A stretch of DNA of 64,000 nucleotides from Tamarix chinensis (lineage: Eukaryota; Streptophyta; Magnoliopsida; Caryophyllales; Tamaricaceae), in the NCBI GenBank assembly GCA_030549775.1, contig CM060175.1:77470245-77534244 (forward strand), in the 5' to 3' direction. Numbering within the stretch: the stretch's first letter is position 1; each line of letters begins with the position of its first letter. The translations under genes were made by a program, and so were the position numbers. The notes under the pieces are model-generated. The model did not search any database. It was not told where the DNA came from and was given only the letters and a program-made list of their open reading frames with translations. Shown piece by piece: positions 57,508 through 64,000 of this stretch.

Positions 57508-60500
57508 AGATATACATATTATAATATTTATAACACTCTCTCTTAAAAGTAAAATTTTAATATATTATCTCATTGAAAACTTGCTAGAAAAACTTAATGA
57601 GGCAAAACCATGGTTGAAGAAAAGAGTACAGTTTTATTTCCTCAACTTAGTATTTCATATGTCATATTACATTTTTTTTTTGTATGTACGAGCACACTTC
57701 AATAATTTTTGCATTTGAAACTTTGCCATTGAAAACCCTATCAGAGACAAAAACCTAACTTTGGTACAAAGACATGTGTCACCAAATTAACTTTTAAATC
57801 ATTTACTTATGAAACCCCACTTATATTCAATTAACATAACACCTTTAATGTTTGACTTCTTGTACATATAAATCACGCTTATTAAGCAAATACATTTGAT
57901 TATTTCAAATCATTAATCATTTATCCAGCGAAATTCTATAATGAATAAAAAATAATTCTTTATTTTATCTATTTTCAATTGCAACTGTTTAAGTAAATAC
58001 ATCACCAATGTCTACCTCATGCCATCTTACATTGGTGTAAGAATAATTCATGGATATTTCATTCAATAGTGAAATATATTCTCAAATTATATCCATATGG
58101 ACATATCAAATTATTATGGAAAGTTTTCCATCAATTTAAGGATTATAACCCCTCTTTTGAAAATTTATCTCTTTGACCCATATCATACGCTTCTAACATA
58201 TTTGTACCATACTTGGCACTAACTTATTTGAAGTCACCACAATGAATTCTATGTAAGTTGGAACTTTAATCAATACATATTTGACTTTCATACTTTCTTG
58301 GTCATAATAAACACAAGTTATAACTAAGCTACATCAAGCCATCATAAGCATCATCATACACACTTTGATTTGCTTATGGGTCCATATTTCATGGAAGAAA
58401 TCTTCTAAATACTTGTTAATTTAATTATCTCAATCTCCTCTTCTTTCCCCCATAAGGCTGAGGAAAAAAACATGCATATCCATCTTTGTGGCTTAATTGT
58501 TTATCCATTAGGGGAGTGTAGACATACATAAGACTAATTTAATTTTTTTATATAAATAAGCATAAGGTTTATTCCAATTAACATAGATTAAGGAATAAAG
58601 AGATAGGTGATTGGTACATATCAAAAATCTTTGCATGTATATTGGCATATCACTTCTAGACCTCACTATCAAGGGTTTAAAAATCAAATACATAATAAAC
58701 AACTCTACAAGATTGTTTTACTTCTAAGTTGAAGCGTTGATTGTATTTTATCCCACTTGGATAGCCATTAACATTTGTTCCAATGCAAAAATATTACTTG
58801 CAAAATATAACATATGACCTTACACTGATGCATCATTATATACCATGGTATTTTTAATCGGTATGCATTTATCCACTTGAATTTTATCAAGGACATAAGA
58901 GATTTTGCATTTTATTGCATTAGAGTGACTTAATTGTAATTTTCCAAGAATAATATGTCGTTTATATGAGATCATCAATTAAAAGAATCTTTACGATTCT
59001 AAATGGGTGCTCATGTAAGTTTCAATGATCTTTTCTATAAGTGATGCACTAACGTGGTCTCATTTCTCATGTTATAAAGATAATATTTTATAACTTACTA
59101 ACTTTTGGCTAGTGACATACTTTTTTTTTCACATATACCAAATGAATATATTATACATTTATCTCGGGCTTACTTATAGCTGATATTGATAAGATCTCTA
59201 GGAACTTAGCTACAATATCATGCACAATTTGTTATTCAATTGTTTTTTCATGAAACCTTTTCTTAAGTTGATCATGCCACATACATGTGTATATTCTTCC
59301 TAATTATAAGCTCATACAATAATTTATACTTAAAATAGAACTTGTAATGCCATTTTAATTTGATAAATCTATCTTATAGATCGTATTCATGTCTATAAGG
59401 CAGGAAGATTTTGGCCTCTATAGTTAAATTACTTATATCAAATAGGAAACATCATGTTGCAACCATTACACTAATAACTGAATGGGAAGCTTCAAGCTTC
59501 AACCATCAAACTACTTATTGTATAGGAAGCTTTATGCTTCAACCATCAAATTACTTACTAGATATGAAGTTGTAGACTTCAACTATCAAATGTCTCTACC
59601 CACTAAAACTACAATATACTTGAGATATTATTTTAACAAAAATCCAAATACTATGGTTGACGATGAGACTTGATTATGGTAGGTTTTAACCACTACCAAT
59701 AGCGAAGTAGATGTATAGTCTCATGAATAACGTGATGGAAAATTATACATAAGGCCATCACCACTACTTCATGATTAAAACATATACTTTAAATATTGTA
59801 AAAATTCAAATTGCAAGAATGAAAATTTCATAAATAGAAAGTGAAAAAAATAAAACTAATGTGGGGTCTATAGATCACCAAATAGTTCGATCTTCTTGAT
59901 CTAAATGCACTTGAGGTATTCAATATCATCTGATCTTCTTGATTGATATTATATAAGTCTTGAAATACTTTTAACTATTTGATCTCCTTCATCAAATTGC
60001 CATAAGATATTCATAACCTTTCAATCATTCAATATTTGGGATTGAATTGTGCATATAGTATTCAGGGTCATTAAGTCATTGGGTGAAGCTTTCGGCTTCC
60101 ACCTCTATTTTGGCATAGCCTTCTGTACCTCGCGTACATAATTATAAATAATATAGTTGGTCATGAGCTTGATTCTTATAGTGATACCTGTGCAATCACC
60201 CATCCATACTTCGTGTATATGTGAAAAAAGTAACCACTTTTGGTAGTCCTCTATTAACTTTAGATAATGGAGGTTTGCACTATATTCTCCAATCAACTTC
60301 AGGTGATAATATATGCTTGTAGTGATGGGAGATGAGATCATTGATCCATCACTTATATGTACATGTTGTTTCTCCAATCTATTACTTGTGTTCTTTAATT
60401 GATCATACTAGATTCAATTTAAGTTTATTACATGGAAAAATTTTAGCCTTCTACTGTCATTTATCTCTACCATCCATCTCATAATTGGAAGGGAGATCAT

Positions 60501-60600
60501 TATACATATGATCAAATTAAATTTCACATTACCGATATATACAATAAAAACTGATAAAAATATCAAGTAACATAAGATTAAAGAAAAGTTGGAGAGAAAT

Positions 60601-62216
60601 AAGATTCCTTGTTTCGAGACTTGGTGCAGTGTGTGCTTAGTTCAACAATGTTTAGTAGGGTAAGAATAATAATGGAGTACAACACAATCCTGAAAGATAA
60701 CATAGTCGATCTAATTAATAAAATGATGAGAGGATATCGATCCCACAGGGACAAAGATGAATGAATTATGCTCACCAAAGTCAAGTATCCTATGAATCTA
60801 CTTATGTAACCAAATATTGGGAGGGTGATGATGAAAATGTAAAGGAATAATTGAATGCTCAAGAATTTAATATTATCAATACAGGGTAGATAGGAAGGAA
60901 ATCATAAGATAGAGTCACAAGAGGAGAGTTGTTAACACCAAGTGTGTGTACCCTATGACAATTTATAGCATGTCGGGCTCGATGGATATCAATCCTCTTA
61001 GACTCACTAGGCTTCACTTAGTAGTGAAACATACACTCAGGCCATCTCCATCATGGTGCATAGGCCTTGGTAATGTCATATAGTTAGGTTTTGAGGATTA
61101 ATGATAATGTGTCTTCACCTTTCAGTGACAACCCTATCACCATTTGTCATTGTAAGTTCTACACACTATCCCAGTTGATACAAAATTAGGATGAGTGCCT
61201 AATGTGACCAACATTCAACACTTTGACAAATGCAACTCAAGAAAATGAAATATCATTTAACTCAACATAACTATAATGTCAACCATTACGGTAACAAGGG
61301 TTTCCAAACTTTCCTTTCATTAATAATTTTAGCCAACGCTAGACTTCCTCCAGCCAACATAAAGTAAAGAAGAGAAAGAAGGGAAGGGAAGGGACTTGGT
61401 AGATTGATAATCCAACCCTTTTTTAGCCCAATCATTGCTTCTTCTTTTTCCTCTCTCGATTGATCTCTACTAGGACTCTTCTTCTTTTTTCATTTATCTA
61501 CTACTCTTCCATTATCATTGTTATTTTTCTCTATTTGTTGATTCCCCTATCTCCCTTCTCGATGCTCAAAGATCATTTTATTGATAGCTTCATAAGGTAT
61601 TTATAATGTGCAACCATGCAGATAGGACAAATGTCCCCTAATGATGTGATGGTTGGTTGCACCCAAGCGTCAGATGGCTGTACCCTGTTGTCAAGTGATA
61701 GTGCCCTGCAGTGGTCCCCTGTTGCCAACTTCAAGATAACCATGCGTTCTTCTTTTGTTGGCATTTAGACTTGTGATGAAGACTTGGGAGGTAGCTCCTA
61801 TAGTCTTGGCAAGGTGTAAATATGCTTTGATACACTGGGATGCCGCCATTCCTATATGTTTCTTGAAAGTAACTAAGTAAAATCATTAAGCCTATTAGGG
61901 TCATAAGAGTGGAAAGTGTTATAAGTTCATAGGATAAAAGAGCTTTTTTCAAGTTAAACTCAAGCGAGTTATACGAGATCTCAAAAGGTGGAAAATTTGT
62001 TAAGAAACACACCCTATGACTCCCTCATATGGAAACATCATAAATATAATGATACTCGCAGGGTGTTTTAATAAGCTCAAATCCACTCATATCAAGACTT
62101 TTTTAAACCATACTATATTCTTGTTAACATGCTTAATTGATTCAAATTAAGTGGGGGATTTGTGTTCTTGAAATTTGATTGATTTTAAGATGCATTACAT
62201 ATGTGACATTTCATAT
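60601..62216 (-). other. Non-coding retroelement-like DNA
   Basis: No intact gene. On the minus strand TCCCTGTGGGATCGATATCC (about 60,730-60,755) resembles text that recurs in leader regions of plant gypsy elements. 62130-62215 is an inverted relative of 54,085-54,200. The 93-codon frame at 61731-62012 has no recognisable domain. Confidence 0.35.
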
Positions 62217-64000
62217 GTGACGCCCTAAAATTTATTATTGAATTTTTTTAGTAAAAGAATAATACCAAAATAGTTGGGTGTTACCACCGTAATTAGCATA
62301 AGTCTAGCTTACCATACCATCCTTATGTCAATCACAAAGCAAAATAAATAGAATTTAAACATGATACTTAGAAAATTCATAAATATAGTTTGAGATAAAA
62401 TTCAAATACAACATCTAGAATACAAAAATGGTTACCATGGAGTTAAGAGATCAAAAAGATATCTGGGTAAAAATTTTCATCTAGATAATATGGGTCTACA
62501 CTCAAAACCCTGATACAAAAGTCACTCCACCCCACATAAAGCATCATAAGCTACAAAATCATCCACTAGGTCCTCATCGACCTGCACATAGACATCCGGG
62601 TCATCTACCCATAGGAATGAGCACCACTCATGAAAAAGATGATCAATACGCTACTTATTGAGTAGGGTAACAATATAGTTGAGTAAGGGATACAAATAAT
62701 TACATGCCTTACAAAGAAAATTAAGCACACATGTGAAATACATAAAACAATACAAGGTAATTGTTGATCCAAACCTCATTATTAGATATGTCATAATCTA
62801 TTATTTTATTTACGTTGAGTTTAGGGATCCCACTATTCTCAAACCGCTAGAACGGTCTGAAACATCTCTTAGGGAAAACATACTTAAACCACTATTATCA
62901 TTCGGTGGAACAAACCCAACACCTCTTAGGGAAAAATGCACCTATGCCATTATTCTTAAATAGGTGGAATGGTCTAAAACACCCATCAAGGATAATACGC
63001 TTGAGCCACTATTACCGTCCGGTGGAACAAACCCAACACCTCAGTCCTAAGTCACTTAATCTTCTAATTTAAATAATCAATATCTTACCCATTAGTTACT
63101 AATTTCAAATAATATTTTCATTCACATTCATTTTAAGGCCCTACTGTTTTTAATTTGATGGAACAAACTCATGCACCTCTTAGGAAAAAAAATACACTTG
63201 AGCCACTATTATAATCTGGTGGGATGAACCCATAAAATACCTTGTCCTAACTTACAATTATAATTTACTTTAAGTGATTAATTTATTATTCAATAAAAGC
63301 ATAAAAAAATAGATAACGAGGTCATTCTCAAGGGTTAAATTCCATATATTTCCTAAGAAACCCTAATTTCAATTTTTAGCTAGAACTTCTTCTATATTGC
63401 TCTTTTATCCACCAAATTTAGTATCTCTTCCTAAAACATTACTATTATTAAGATACTCAAAACTCAAGGTATAACTCTCATATCTTACACATACGATGAT
63501 AGCCCTATCTTAAAAGTTACTATGTACAATGCTTAAAAAATCCTAATTTCACATATAAGTCATAACTTTTTTTCATAAGGATCGTTTACTCACCGAATTA
63601 GGTATAAATTACTAAAATGCCAAATTTAATAATCTATCCAAAAATTGTGCTCTAACTCTACTATCTCACACATGTGATAATAACATCCCCGTTTTAAAAT
63701 TTGTATTCCCAAATTAAGTCATTTCCTCCTTTTGTGGAACTAAATCAATTTATAATTACTCCAAATATTTCACATGATACTCTTAGAATATTTTATATCA
63801 CCTAGCACATGAAAAATACCATAATCTCCATATTATGCACATATTGACCAAAATGTCCTTAAAGATAACTAAATGCCTTTATTTCACAAAAACTTTATAT
63901 GTTTGGTATCATTATTTCCAAATCCTCCATTTATCACCACATATATTACACATAATCATTTTACCATACACTTATCATAATTTATCAATCCCATATCACA
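62217..64000 (+). repeat. LTR-like element of the TGTAATACCCC family, cut by the window end
   Basis: Begins TGTGACGCCCTAAAATTT, followed by GGGTGTTACCACCGT. It also has GACATCCGGGTCATCTACCCATAGGAATGAGCAC-type text, split here as seen, that corresponds to the segment near 43,450-43,560 of the element at 43090 (CTTGTAGGAATGAGCAGGTG). Three repeats of a CTTRRGCCACTATTA...GGTGGAACAAACCCAACACCTC motif lie at 62,820-63,060. No coding content. Confidence 0.5.
62820..63240 (+). repeat. Short tandem motif array, period about 60-70 bp
   Basis: At least five variants of 'ccactattctcaaac-gctagaacggtctgaaacatctcttagggaaaa' type text in succession, with GGTGGAACAAACCC, CACCTCTTAGGGAAAA and TTGAGCCACTATTA as the recurring words. 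It lies inside the LTR-like element that begins at 62217. Confidence 0.7.

Larger units (their letters stand above)
57133..60600 (-). mobile_element. Decayed Ty1/copia element, minus-oriented arm
   Basis: Same family as 54250-56825, in the opposite direction. On the minus strand a 90-codon open piece (60105-60377) has GEYSANLHYLKLIED. Near 59,260 a GAG-pre-integrase remnant reads MWHDQL. Near 58,860-58,915 an integrase remnant reads SYVLDKIQVD ... MVYNDAS. About 1.2 kb that is missing from the other arm remains before the 3' LTR and probably holds the RT/RNase H end in decayed form. No 5' LTR was identified right of 60600. Confidence 0.72.

Noticed and set aside
61731..62012. 93-codon minus-strand frame with a hydrophobic stretch
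   Set aside because: No domain is seen, it sits in retroelement-like DNA, and it is probably chance.

Overview
The window is plant nuclear DNA, most likely from a dicot or other broad-leaved angiosperm. It holds three intron-containing genes typical of flowering plants (a CYP87-like cytochrome P450, an Alfin-like PHD-finger protein and a D53/SMXL6-8-like strigolactone-signalling repressor). The rest is AT-rich and dominated by LTR retrotransposons, DNA transposons and microsatellites. The species cannot be named from the sequence alone. No rRNA, functional tRNA, CRISPR or organellar block was seen.

Layout. 1-9.5 kb: non-coding LTR-like relics, interrupted by a 5.76-kb hAT-like DNA transposon (1966-7726) with a perfect 8-bp target duplication and telomere-like GGGTTC repeats inside both ends. 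9.5-16.7 kb: a young, nearly complete Ty3/gypsy (CRM-like chromovirus) element on the minus strand, with 876-bp LTRs, a GATGG target duplication, an initiator-tRNA-Met primer site, gag-protease, RT/RNase H and integrase; two frame breaks. 16.7-20 kb: more LTR-like DNA. 20-40.3 kb: the gene island, all three genes on the minus strand: P450 (nine exons, 488 codons), Alfin-like (five exons, 243 codons) and SMXL (three exons, 1130 codons), with a TE-filled gap of about 8 kb (26.6-34.6 kb) before the SMXL gene. All exon joins were deduced by hand from GT/AG sites and phase; each model is open from start to stop.

40-64 kb is gene-free: a 3.56-kb LTR-like element bounded by TGTAATAC/GTATTACA and ATAAT duplications (43090-46650), AT/AAT-rich tracts, a GGCTCG-rich element, a solo LTR related to the 9.5-16.7 kb element (52700-53535, TATGG duplication), and two decayed Ty1/copia copies lying tail to tail (about 54.25-60.6 kb).

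The three genes do not form a pathway that the sequence can show: one is a membrane-anchored oxidase of the triterpenoid/sterol-related CYP87 family, one a histone-mark reader, and one a hormone-signalling repressor. The most interesting points are an altered degron-type motif (HSKT instead of RGKT) in the SMXL protein, a coding extension of the gypsy integrase into its LTR whose protein sequence is kept in a much older solo LTR, and the structure of the hAT-like element.
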